From positions 620,001 to 684,000 of the forward strand of contig NZ_JAJIRP010000001.1 in assembly GCF_025717555.1 (NCBI RefSeq): a DNA stretch of 64,000 bases, written 5' to 3'. Below are positions 26,361-33,921 of the stretch, one piece after another. A program made the position numbers and the translations under genes. The DNA comes from Paucibacter sp. B2R-40. Lineage in GTDB: Bacteria > Pseudomonadota > Gammaproteobacteria > Burkholderiales > Burkholderiaceae_C. The notes below the pieces were generated by a model. The model was not told the origin of the DNA. It made no database searches and saw nothing but the letters and a program-made list of their open reading frames with translations. Each line of letters begins with the position of its first letter. Positions within the stretch are counted from its first letter, which is position 1.

Positions 26361-28088
26361 TCATGCGCGCGCCTCCAGCAAACTGCCCCAGTTGCGCCGC
26401 GCCAGCAGCATCAGCAGCGCCGCCGCCAGCAGGGGCACGACATAGATCAAAGCTTGGGCCAAGCCGAGCAGCAGCGGCGGGGCTGCTGCCGCCAAGTTGT
26501 TCAGATAGTGGCGCAAATACAGCGCCAGCAGCAGCGGGGCGAGCCAGACGCAAGCACTGCGCAAGGACTTGCTCGCGCCGGCGCCCAGCACCTCGCGCCC
26601 GGCCAGCATGAACAGCGCCGCCACCACAAACACCAGGGTAAAAAAGGTATTGAAGATCGCCTCGGCTGCGCCGGTCTGGCCCCTGAAAAGCCAGAACGGC
26701 AGCCAGGCCAGGCACAGCAGGCCCAGGCCGAAGGCGCAGCGGCCGGCGCGTTTGGCGGCGTGGGCATCACCCATTTGCTCGGCCTCGGACTGGGCCTTCT
26801 TCATCAGCGGCATCAAGGCCAGGCTGCCCAGACCCAGGGCCGCGTCCGCAGCCAAGGTGATCGGATAACCCCAAGCCTCGATGGCCAGGCCTTGCCAGGT
26901 GGCGGTATAGGCAATCGCCAGATTGCTCAGCGCCATATAGGCGGTGAACTGGGTGGCGGCCACGCGTGGGTTGGTCACGTCCATGAACAAGGCCGTGCGC
27001 ACGCCGTAGCCCAGGCCCATGAAGATATTGAAGGCGATGGTGGAGGCCCACAGCGCGGACACCAAGGCTGGCGGCACCGCCGCGAGCGCGCCGGCGCTGC
27101 CCGGCTCGCGCGGCATCACATAACCATGCTGCTGCAAGACCCACATCAGATACAGCACCGGCAAGCTCGTCAGCAGGGTGCACACGGTCAGCACGCGCCG
27201 CCGGCCCAGGTGATCCGACAGAAAGCCGCCGATCACCATGGCGACGGCGCTGGCGACGGTGGAGAACAGTTGCAGCCAGGCGACTTGGTCATCGTCCAGC
27301 CCCAGCTCGACCGACAGATTCGACTGCAGCGCCAGGCTCAAAGACATGGCCCCGGCCGGCAGCAAGGCGTAGAACACGCCGGCAAAAGCACCCTTGGTGC
27401 CGAGGAAGGACCGGAAGGCGGCCATCGCAAAGTCGCGCATCTCGCCGGCCGCGTGGCGCAGGCCCGAGCCTGTCTTGGCCGTCGCTTGCACCAGCGCCTC
27501 CTTCATCGGCAGCACCACCAGGCCCGTCACGGCCAGAATGCACAGGGCGACGAAGATGAAGCTGGACTGGAAGCCAATGTAGGACATCAGGAACAGCACG
27601 CCGCTGCCGCCGACCGCTTGGCCAATGGCCGCGCCGCCAAACATCAGGCCGTTGGCCAGGCCGCGCTCGTCTTCTTGCAGCACATTGCAGGCCAGCGAAT
27701 CGATCGCCACATCTTGCATCGCCGCGAACGTGTTGTGTACCAGCAGGATCAGCGTGAATAGCGGCAGTTGCTCGGGCAGCTTGAGGAAGATCAGCACGGC
27801 CAAGGTAGCGGCCATCATCAACTGCGTGCCGATGATCCAGGCACGGCGGTGGCCAAAGCGTTCGGAGCGGAACACATCGATCAGCGGGCCGAATGCCCAC
27901 TTGAAGGCCCAGGGTAGATAAAAAGCCGCCACAAAAGCGCCGATCTCGGCGGGGCCCACGCCCATGCGGCGCAGTTGCGTGGCCACGGCCGTAGCGGCGA
28001 AACCGAGCGGTATGCCCTCGGTCATGTACAAAAAGAAAAAGGCCGCTAGACGGCCGTTCTTGGTGCCCAGCAGATTGGGGAGTCTCAT
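26361..28088 (-). CDS. AmpG/PAT-like MFS transporter
   Basis: A 575-residue polytopic membrane protein with about 12-14 hydrophobic segments. The N-terminus FFFLYMTEGIPLGFAATAVATQLR and the motif YLPWAFKWAFGPLIDVF (family YxPWxFKxxxGP) match AmpG/peptide-acetyl-CoA transporters of the MFS. Other markers are AAMQDVAIDSLACNVL and GLGYGVRTALFMDVTN. AmpG relatives import anhydromuropeptides; others carry acetyl-CoA, so the substrate remains open. ATG 28088 is preferred over an upstream extension because it starts the family-typical MRLPNLLGT. Confidence 0.87.
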   Translation of the reverse strand: MRLPNLLGTKNGRLAAFFFLYMTEGIPLGFAATAVATQLRRMGVGPAEIGAFVAAFYLPWAFKWAFGPLIDVFRSERFGHRRAWIIGTQLMMAATLAVLIFLKLPEQLPLFTLILLVHNTFAAMQDVAIDSLACNVLQEDERGLANGLMFGGAAIGQAVGGSGVLFLMSYIGFQSSFIFVALCILAVTGLVVLPMKEALVQATAKTGSGLRHAAGEMRDFAMAAFRSFLGTKGAFAGVFYALLPAGAMSLSLALQSNLSVELGLDDDQVAWLQLFSTVASAVAMVIGGFLSDHLGRRRVLTVCTLLTSLPVLYLMWVLQQHGYVMPREPGSAGALAAVPPALVSALWASTIAFNIFMGLGYGVRTALFMDVTNPRVAATQFTAYMALSNLAIAYTATWQGLAIEAWGYPITLAADAALGLGSLALMPLMKKAQSEAEQMGDAHAAKRAGRCAFGLGLLCLAWLPFWLFRGQTGAAEAIFNTFFTLVFVVAALFMLAGREVLGAGASKSLRSACVWLAPLLLALYLRHYLNNLAAAAPPLLLGLAQALIYVVPLLAAALLMLLARRNWGSLLEARA

Positions 28089-28124
28089 TCTTGGTCGGCG
28101 CTGATCTGCGCCCCTGGCAATCAA

Positions 28125-28669
28125 AGTGGGCGGATTATCGGTGCCGGGCTTGCAACAGAAAGGCGGTTTACCCGGCCAGGGCGCCGGTTTTGGGCTGCGG
28201 CGATTTCGCCCATCGGGCGCCGAGTTTGTCGGGCCAGGCCAGCGGCGCGCGAGGGCGCGGTGTTGTGGGTCGCAGCCGCATCCTTGCCGGGCATTCGGAC
28301 TGTTTCAATCGACGGGGCAGCCCGTGACGCGCAGCCAACCAAGGAAACTTAGACACCCGTACATCCCATCTGCAAATCGGATTGGGACAAGGCAGGTCTA
28401 GCGCCCGATGTTGCCGCCTCGCAAGACAGCGCTTGCGGTCGCGGAGACGGTCATTCTGAAAAGCTCTTGGGTACGCCGAAAGACCCGCATCAAAAGCAGG
28501 AACTGCAGCGCCGCCTGGAAGAGTTGGAGCAGTCTGCCGCGGCCCCGGCTGCTGCCAAGTAGACTGCTAAGCGTTCATCGCCCCGGCTATGTGCCAGTTC
28601 GTACGCATGCGTATGGCTTCGCACAAGCCAGGCCGGTGGAATTCACGCAATCATTCTCTCTAGGCCGCA
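28125..28669. other. Intergenic region with an orphan coding-like tail
   Basis: No complete gene. The plus-strand frame 28353-28562 is open for about 69 codons and ends LGTPKDPHQKQELQRRLEEL, then EQSAAAPAAAK-stop, a helix-like and coding-like C-terminus. There is no start codon and a stop lies immediately upstream, suggesting a truncated or decayed gene. The family is unknown to me. The remaining DNA shows no clear signal. Confidence 0.4.
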
Positions 28670-29149
28670 ATGAGCCCCAATGCCTTGGCGACGATCCAGA
28701 TCCGCCCCTATCTCGCTTCAGATCGGCAAGCATGTCTTGCGATCTTTCGCAGCAATATGCCGCGCTATTTCGACAGCTCAGAGTTGCCGGAGTTCGATGC
28801 TTTTCTTGAGCAACCCAGCGGGGACTACTTCGTCGTCGAGCAGGGCAGTGCCGTCGTGGGCTGCGGCGGTTGCTATATTCGTGAGGGCAAGGGCCGTCTC
28901 AGCTGGGGCATGGTTGCGCGGGATTGTCACGGCGCTGCTCTTGGAGCCAGCCTGCTTGCCTGGCGCGTCAATCACCTGTTCTTGCGGCCCGAAACTGCCG
29001 AGATCACGATCGACACCAGCCAACACACCGCGGGCTTCTTCGCGCGCTATGGCTTTCGAACGACTCAGCAGATCAGCGATGGCTTTGGCCCGGGCATCGA
29101 CCAGATCTCTATGTCTTTGCAACGTGACGACTGGCAGCCGGAGAACTGA
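28670..29149 (+). CDS. GNAT-family N-acetyltransferase
   Basis: A 159-residue acetyltransferase: IQIRPYLASDRQACLAIFRSNMPRYF start, GCGGCYIREGKGRLSWGMV central strands, and a degenerate acetyl-CoA loop region (RDCHGAALGASLL). The C-terminal ITIDTSQHTAGFFARYGF is the usual GNAT substrate-side block. Substrate unknown. Start at ATG 28670. Its neighbours are unrelated. Confidence 0.85.
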   Translation: MSPNALATIQIRPYLASDRQACLAIFRSNMPRYFDSSELPEFDAFLEQPSGDYFVVEQGSAVVGCGGCYIREGKGRLSWGMVARDCHGAALGASLLAWRVNHLFLRPETAEITIDTSQHTAGFFARYGFRTTQQISDGFGPGIDQISMSLQRDDWQPEN

Positions 29150-29194
29150 GGGCACTGCAAGCCGCCCGCATTGGACGGCAAGCGAACCGTGTGC

Positions 29195-29752
29195 TCAGAC
29201 CTTGCGCGCCGCCGGCCGCATATTGGCCAGCGTTTCCACGCGCTTGAGCAACTCGCGGTCATTCCAGGGCTTCTTGAAGATGCCGTACAGGCCTTGCACC
29301 TGGTGCACGCGGGCCTGCATTTCGTCATGGCCGGTGATGGCGATGATAGGTAAATCCTCGGTATCCAGATTGCCTTGCACGGCGGCGATCAACTCGAAGC
29401 CGTCTTTGTTGGGCATCTCCAGATCGGTGATCAAGACGGCAAAGGGCTGCTCGGCCAAACGCTCCAGCGCCTCGACACCGTCTTTGGCCAAGGTAACGCG
29501 GTAGCCGGCGGTCTGGAAGAGCTTGCCAAGCTTGGCGCGCGCCACGGCTGAATCATCCACCAGGAGCAAGGAGGCGGGCTCGGCAGGAGCGGCCGGCGCA
29601 GCTTGAGCGGTCGCTAGCGGCGCGGCCGAATTTGCGGCGGGGCCGTCATCGCCCCTGCGGCTGCTGATGATGAAGACCACGATGGCCAAGGGCACCGCGA
29701 TCAAGAGTGGCAGCAAATACGGGCCCAGCAGGTCCGGCAGGTCAAACGGCAT
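29195..29752 (-). CDS. Membrane-tethered receiver-domain protein (no output domain)
   Basis: A 185-residue protein: MPFDLPDLLGPYLLPLLIAVPLAIVVFIISS gives a single N-terminal membrane segment, an Ala/Pro-rich linker (about 35-70) follows, and then a CheY-like receiver. The receiver shows the acidic pair LLVDDS, the phospho-acceptor in VLITDLEMPNKDGFEL, the conserved Thr/Ser in IIAITGHDE, and the Lys in GIFKKPWN. There is no DNA-binding or enzymatic output domain. It must act on a partner at the membrane, but no histidine kinase is encoded next to it. ATG 29752 chosen. Confidence 0.88.
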   Translation of the reverse strand: MPFDLPDLLGPYLLPLLIAVPLAIVVFIISSRRGDDGPAANSAAPLATAQAAPAAPAEPASLLLVDDSAVARAKLGKLFQTAGYRVTLAKDGVEALERLAEQPFAVLITDLEMPNKDGFELIAAVQGNLDTEDLPIIAITGHDEMQARVHQVQGLYGIFKKPWNDRELLKRVETLANMRPAARKV

Positions 29753-29823
29753 GGTGATAGGTCTCCGAAGCTCGGCTGAGTGAAGCATGCCAATCTAACA
29801 CTTGGCGCCTAGAGGCAAGCGTG

Positions 29824-29847
29824 AAAAAGCCGGCACTAGGCCGGCTT
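29824..29847 (-). terminator. Intrinsic terminator of aqpZ
   Basis: AAGCCGGC/GCCGGCTT hairpin, loop CTAGT on the minus strand, with a short T run in that direction. Lies about 20 bp past the aqpZ stop. Confidence 0.85.
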
Positions 29848-29867
29848 CAATTGGGATCAGTGCGGGA

Positions 29868-30557
29868 TCAGCGCTTGTCGCTGCCCACCAGCTTATAGAT
29901 CGTGGCGCCCAGGACTGCACCGGCAATCGGAGCGACCCAGAACAACCACAGCTGCTCAACCGCCCAGCCGCCAACGTACAAGGCGACGGCCGTGCTGCGG
30001 GCCGGGTTGACCGAGGTGTTGGTGACGGGAATGCTGATCAGGTGAATCAGCGTCAAACCCAGGCCGATCGCGATGGGGGCGAAGCCGGCCGGCGCGCGCT
30101 TGTCGGTCGCGCCCAGGATGATGATCAGGAAGAAGGCGGTCAACACCACTTCGGCGATCAACGCGGCCTGCATATTGAACTTGCCCGGGGAATGCTCGCC
30201 GAAGCCGTTCGAAGCGAAGCCGCCGGCCAGATCAAAGCCGGCCTTGCCACTGGCGATCAGGTAAAGCACGCCGCCCGCTGCCAAGCCACCCAGCACTTGC
30301 GAGACGATGTAGGGCAGCAGTTTGCCGACCGGGAAGCGCCCGCCGACAAACAGGCCGATCGACACGGCCGGGTTGAAATGCCCGCCCGAGATATGGCCGA
30401 CGGCATAAGCCATGGTCAGCACCGTCAGACCGAAGGCGAGCGACACGCCGACGAAGCCAATGCCCAACTCCGGAAACGCAGCCGCCAAAACGGCGCTGCC
30501 GCAACCACCAAACACCAACCAGAACGTACCCAGAAATTCTGCGCCGTAAGCTTTCAT
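29868..30557 (-). CDS. aqpZ: Aquaporin Z
   Basis: A 229-residue six-helix channel. It has the two NPA boxes, [15 protein letters not shown] and [13 protein letters not shown], plus the [25 protein letters not shown] start typical of AqpZ. R in NPARS and the H in ...[11 protein letters not shown] form the water-selective filter, so water rather than glycerol is predicted. ATG 30557 follows GAGGGAAA. Followed by a terminator; two hairpins lie in the upstream 295 bp. Confidence 0.96.
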   Translation of the reverse strand: MKAYGAEFLGTFWLVFGGCGSAVLAAAFPELGIGFVGVSLAFGLTVLTMAYAVGHISGGHFNPAVSIGLFVGGRFPVGKLLPYIVSQVLGGLAAGGVLYLIASGKAGFDLAGGFASNGFGEHSPGKFNMQAALIAEVVLTAFFLIIILGATDKRAPAGFAPIAIGLGLTLIHLISIPVTNTSVNPARSTAVALYVGGWAVEQLWLFWVAPIAGAVLGATIYKLVGSDKR

Positions 30558-30633
30558 ATTGTTTCCCTCAAAAAGTGCCAAGAAATGCCGGACCCTGTTT
30601 TTTCGTGGATCCGGCGGCGCGCCATGATGCCGC

Positions 30634-30656
30634 AAAAACCGTGACATTCGTCACGG
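30634..30656 (-). terminator. Hairpin with T run upstream of aqpZ (candidate attenuator/sRNA terminator)
   Basis: Perfect CCGTGAC-N4-GTCACGG inverted repeat (30639-30656) followed on the minus strand by TTTTT. It is in the aqpZ leader region rather than after a gene. It could be an attenuator, an sRNA end, or simply an operator dyad. Confidence 0.5.
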
Positions 30657-30713
30657 GCTGACCCTTAGTTGCGGTTTGTGCGCGCAGAAAAACTCCAGAA
30701 AGCGGCGTTGTTT

Positions 30714-30733
30714 GCACCTTGCAGGTGCATTTT
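30714..30733 (+). terminator. Orphan plus-strand terminator-like hairpin
   Basis: GCACCT-TGC-AGGTGC hairpin followed by ATTTTT. No plus-strand gene ends upstream, so it would end an unannotated transcript or lie in the leader of the lipoprotein gene at 30853. Confidence 0.5.
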
Positions 30734-30852
30734 TCGATACTTGAGCGCAGCCCTTTTGTCCCCAGTTGGGCTTCTGGCAAACTGCGCCGGCGGTGAAAAC
30801 AGGGTGATCAGCCAGGCATCGCGGCCTATCAATTAATCAGGGGGTAGACAGC

Positions 30853-31752
30853 ATGTTCCATCGGCAAACACTTTTTTCGCACTCACAAGGTGACTCTGCA
30901 GGGGCTTCAGCGCCGGTTTCGACCAGGATGTACAGCGCGGTCAGCATCGCCGCGTTGATGAGCACGCTGTTGCTCACCGCTTGCGGGGGCAGCCTCGTCG
31001 ACGCCATCGTCGATGACCTGACCTGCGCCGTCACCAACTGCAAAGATTCCGCGACGCTGAACGTCGATGACATCAGCCCCAAGTTTACGGTCACGCAGGA
31101 CAAGGGGCAGGTCAGGGTTGAGGGCCGCCTAGGCTACAGCGCCAACTTGATCACTGTGGTGCATCCCAGTGGCAACGACCATATGTCGGCCAGCGTTGGC
31201 AATCAGCGCCGCGATCTTGAAGATGAGGACGGCAAACGCACGAACTACAGCGTGTTCTTGGCCGACGCCAGCGAGCAACCGATAGTGACGGCCAACTTTG
31301 TGCGCGGCAGCGAACTGCACGGCAGCACCGTCACCATGCCCAAGGCCTTCAGCGTTGTCGCACCCACGGGGTCGCCGATGATTGGCCGCTCGAGCGGCAA
31401 GTTTTTGGTGCAATTGAGCCAGCCCTATTCCGACCAAATGTCACTCAGCGTCAGCATGGTGTGCAAGCGCGCCGATGGCAGCAGCTTTGACAGCAAGGGT
31501 GAGCCTTTGGCGAGCGCGCCTGAAGCCAATGCCTACCGCATCAGCACATTGGAGTTGGACACCGCCTTGAACCGGGCCAGCTACAACTACAACACCCAGA
31601 GCCCCAATAGCTCGCTGGTGCAGACTTGCGAGCTGAGCTTCCAGTGGGTGTTGCGCCAGACCGGCACGGTGGCCTCGACGCTCAACCGGCACAGCAGCAT
31701 CGTGGCCGAGCGCAGGGCGCAAAACACGGCGAACTACGACGCCCGACTCTGA
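30853..31752 (+). CDS. Lipoprotein of unknown function
   Basis: A 299-residue protein. An unusually long 25-residue hydrophilic leader precedes the hydrophobic core and lipobox LLTAC (C45). The mature part is beta-rich and has a few spaced Cys (CAVTNC, VCKRADGSS, TCELSFQW). I do not recognise the family. ATG 30853 is supported by an AGGGGG Shine-Dalgarno; ATG 30928 would remove the long leader but lacks spacing for its AGG. Its tail overlaps the bufC tail by 19 bp on the opposite strand. Confidence 0.7.
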   Translation: MFHRQTLFSHSQGDSAGASAPVSTRMYSAVSIAALMSTLLLTACGGSLVDAIVDDLTCAVTNCKDSATLNVDDISPKFTVTQDKGQVRVEGRLGYSANLITVVHPSGNDHMSASVGNQRRDLEDEDGKRTNYSVFLADASEQPIVTANFVRGSELHGSTVTMPKAFSVVAPTGSPMIGRSSGKFLVQLSQPYSDQMSLSVSMVCKRADGSSFDSKGEPLASAPEANAYRISTLELDTALNRASYNYNTQSPNSSLVQTCELSFQWVLRQTGTVASTLNRHSSIVAERRAQNTANYDARL

Positions 31753-32537
31753 ACATCGCTCAGCAGACCCCGCGCCAGCCAGCCTTGCAGCGCCTGCACG
31801 ACCGCAGCGGCGGCTTGATCCGCCCCGACTGTCAGCGCGGCTTGCTGGCAAATTGCCTCAAAGTTTTGACCGGCCGCCAGCGCCTGCAGCAACTGCGCCT
31901 CCAACGGCTCGAGCGAGCGCCAATAGGTCTCCAGGCCTTCGCGCCAGACCAGCAAATGATGATCCAAGGCGGCCGGCTCGCTCAAGACCGGCCCAGCTTC
32001 ATCTGAGCCCGGTTCATGGGCGCGCAGGGCGCTCCAGGCCGGCTCGATGGCCCAGTTCATTGCCAGCAAATGCACGCTGGGCTGCAAGCTGAAGACGAGC
32101 GCGGGCCAGTCTTCGGTGGCCGTGGCTGCCACTTGCTCAAAGCGCAAGACCGGCGCATCGGCGCTGTCAAAAGCGGCCCGCAGCGCCCAGTCCATGCGCG
32201 CAAATTCGACCATGCAGGGGTGCGTCAACTGATCCGCATACTGATCCGCCATGAAGGCAGCGAGGTCGGCGCCAAACCAGCGTATCGAAGGCTGGCGTGA
32301 CGGCCGCGCCTGAATATAGGCCAGGCCCAGCGCATCGAAATCCGCGTCACCGAGCGCGCGTTGCAGCACGGTGAAGTTGTCGCGCAGCGCGGCCAGCAAG
32401 CGAGCGCTATAGGCCTCGCGGTAGATCGCCAAACCCGTCGCGGGCTCTTGCAGCAGCGCCTCAGGTTCGGTCGGGTCGGCCCGCGCGCATACCGCCTCCT
32501 GCATCGCCTGCTGCTGAATTTTCAAGGCCGCGCTCAT
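31734..32537 (-). CDS. bufC: BufC/HvfC-like protein (DUF2063), partner of the MNIO enzyme
   Basis: A 267-residue protein of the DUF2063 type. The early segment EPATGLAIYREAYSARLLAALRDNFTVLQRALGD is the family hallmark (YR..Y..RL..AL...FP). The helical C-terminus runs from about 160. In bufferin biosynthesis BufC recruits the precursor to the DUF692 MNIO enzyme BufB, forming a complex. The ATGA overlap with bufB (4 bp) shows coupling. It is the last gene of the operon. Family assignment follows published bufferin work; the modification in this organism is inferred. Confidence 0.85.
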   Translation of the reverse strand: MSAALKIQQQAMQEAVCARADPTEPEALLQEPATGLAIYREAYSARLLAALRDNFTVLQRALGDADFDALGLAYIQARPSRQPSIRWFGADLAAFMADQYADQLTHPCMVEFARMDWALRAAFDSADAPVLRFEQVAATATEDWPALVFSLQPSVHLLAMNWAIEPAWSALRAHEPGSDEAGPVLSEPAALDHHLLVWREGLETYWRSLEPLEAQLLQALAAGQNFEAICQQAALTVGADQAAAAVVQALQGWLARGLLSDVQSRAS

Positions 32538-33409
32538 GCCGGCACCGCGTGTAGCGCTCTGCGCGGGCTGCGGCAGACGGTCTGCGCCAGCTGCCGGGCC
32601 TGGTCAAGCTCCAGCAAGAGTTCGGCCAAGGGCGGGATGCTGTCATCACGCTCAATCATGGTCGGGCGCGCGCCGATGCGCAGCAGCGTGTAGCAATAGA
32701 GCTGCCAGACCGCATCGCTTACCGGGTGGTCATGGGTGTCGACGAGGATGTCGCCACGGTCTTCATGGCCTGCCAGGTGGATTTGCACCACTTGTTCTGC
32801 CGGCATCAGATCGACATAGGCGCGCGCATCAAAGCCGTGGTTGCGGCTGGAGACATAGACGTTGTTGATGTCCAGCAGCAGCTTGGCGCCGCTGCGGCGC
32901 AGCAACTCGGCCACAAACTCGGCCTCGCTCATTTCGTCAGCGGCGAAACGCACATAGCTGGACACGTTCTCAAGCACCAAGGGCCGCTGCAGCAGGTCCT
33001 GCACTTGCGCGATGCGCGGGCTCAGGTGTTGCAGCGCCGCCTCGGTATAGGGCATGGGCAAGAGATCGTGCAGGTTGCGATGGTCAACGCCGGTCCAGCA
33101 CAGATGATCCGAAATCCAGGCCGGCTCGACGCGCGCGGCCAGCGCCTTCAAGTCACGCAGGTAGTCCAGATTCAAAGGGTCGGCGCTGCCGATCGACAGA
33201 GACACGCCGTGCATCACCACGGGAAAATCGCGCCGGATGCGGTCCAGGTGATGCAGCGGCTTGCCACCGGGCACCATGTAATTCTCGGAGATGATCTCCA
33301 GCCAATCGGGCTTCAGCGCTGGCGGCAGCGGCGCCTCGGGGTTGGCAAAGTCGGCATAGTGTTCGGTCCTGAGTCCGAGGCCGAAACCCTGCAAGCGGCT
33401 GACTGACAT
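32534..33409 (-). CDS. bufB: BufB/HvfB-like MNIO enzyme (DUF692)
   Basis: A 291-residue DUF692 protein, a multinuclear non-haem iron-dependent oxidase with a TIM-barrel fold. Family markers: FGLGLRTEHY start, WLEIISENYM, VVMHGVSLSIGSADPLN with a metal-binding His, WISDHLCWTG, LVLENVSSYV, LLLDINNVYVSS and VQIHLAGHEDRG. These His/Asp/Glu clusters ligate two or three irons. MNIOs of this group convert precursor cysteines into 5-thiooxazole rings. ATG 33409 follows GGAG. It lies between bufA2 and bufC and overlaps bufC. Confidence 0.92.
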   Translation of the reverse strand: MSVSRLQGFGLGLRTEHYADFANPEAPLPPALKPDWLEIISENYMVPGGKPLHHLDRIRRDFPVVMHGVSLSIGSADPLNLDYLRDLKALAARVEPAWISDHLCWTGVDHRNLHDLLPMPYTEAALQHLSPRIAQVQDLLQRPLVLENVSSYVRFAADEMSEAEFVAELLRRSGAKLLLDINNVYVSSRNHGFDARAYVDLMPAEQVVQIHLAGHEDRGDILVDTHDHPVSDAVWQLYCYTLLRIGARPTMIERDDSIPPLAELLLELDQARQLAQTVCRSPRRALHAVPA

Positions 33410-33428
33410 TGAGTGCTCCAAATGAATC

Positions 33429-33459
33429 AGGGCAAGGCAGGATTGAGCCGCCTTGCCCT
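33429..33459 (-). other. Stem-loop between bufA2 and bufB
   Basis: AGGGCAAGGC/GCCTTGCCCT, a perfect 10-bp inverted repeat with an 11-nt loop, in the bufA2-bufB gap. There is no T run after it in the transcript direction. It may set higher precursor than enzyme dosage by partial termination or mRNA stabilisation. Confidence 0.65.
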
Positions 33460-33492
33460 TCGATGCTCTAGCTACAGAGCTTGTTAGAGGGC

Positions 33493-33753
33493 TTAGCCGA
33501 CAACCTTGCCGCCGGCCTTGGTGCACTCCTCGGCCGACTTCTTGCTGTTCCAGCCCTGGCCCTTGCAGCTGTTGTGGCCCTTGCATTCGCTCTTGGCGGT
33601 CTTGCAGTCTGACGAGCCTTTGCAGCTGTTGATGCCGGAGCACTTGACCATGCCCTCATCGGCGGCGTGGGCAACGGTGGTGAAACCGGCGGTGGCGAAC
33701 AGGGCTGCGGCTGCTGCAGCGATGCTCAGGCCGGTTTTGATGGATGCTTGCAT
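33493..33753 (-). CDS. bufA: BufA2-type bufferin precursor peptide
   Basis: An 86-residue RiPP precursor: cleavable Sec-type signal (SIAAAAAALFATAGFTTVAHA), then a small mature part with six cysteines at residues 38, 44, 50, 57, 63 and 77. The spacing follows the BufA2 pattern C-x-G-x-N-x-C-K-G, C-K-T, C-K-G-x-N-x-C-K-G, and a final E-C-x-x-A-G-G. Bufferins are exported copper-binding metallophores modified by the DUF692 enzyme. ATG 33753 has a GGAG ribosome site. First gene of the operon, followed by a hairpin that may favour its abundance. Confidence 0.88.
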   Translation of the reverse strand: MQASIKTGLSIAAAAAALFATAGFTTVAHAADEGMVKCSGINSCKGSSDCKTAKSECKGHNSCKGQGWNSKKSAEECTKAGGKVVG

Positions 33754-33921
33754 GTGTATCTCCAGATGGGTCAATGATGAAGGGGTGGTGAACATAGACT
33801 TAGATCAGCACGCTTGGCATTGGCGCCAACTTGCGTACCCATCTGGGTCGTGATGCTGCGCTCTTTCCTTACGACGCGAGCAAAATATTTTCGAAAACAA
33901 GCTCAAGCTACAGTGCAGCCC

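Noticed and set aside
26256-27761. 501-codon plus-strand open frame opposite the MFS gene
   Set aside because: Gln/His/Arg-rich antisense product without membrane or domain features.
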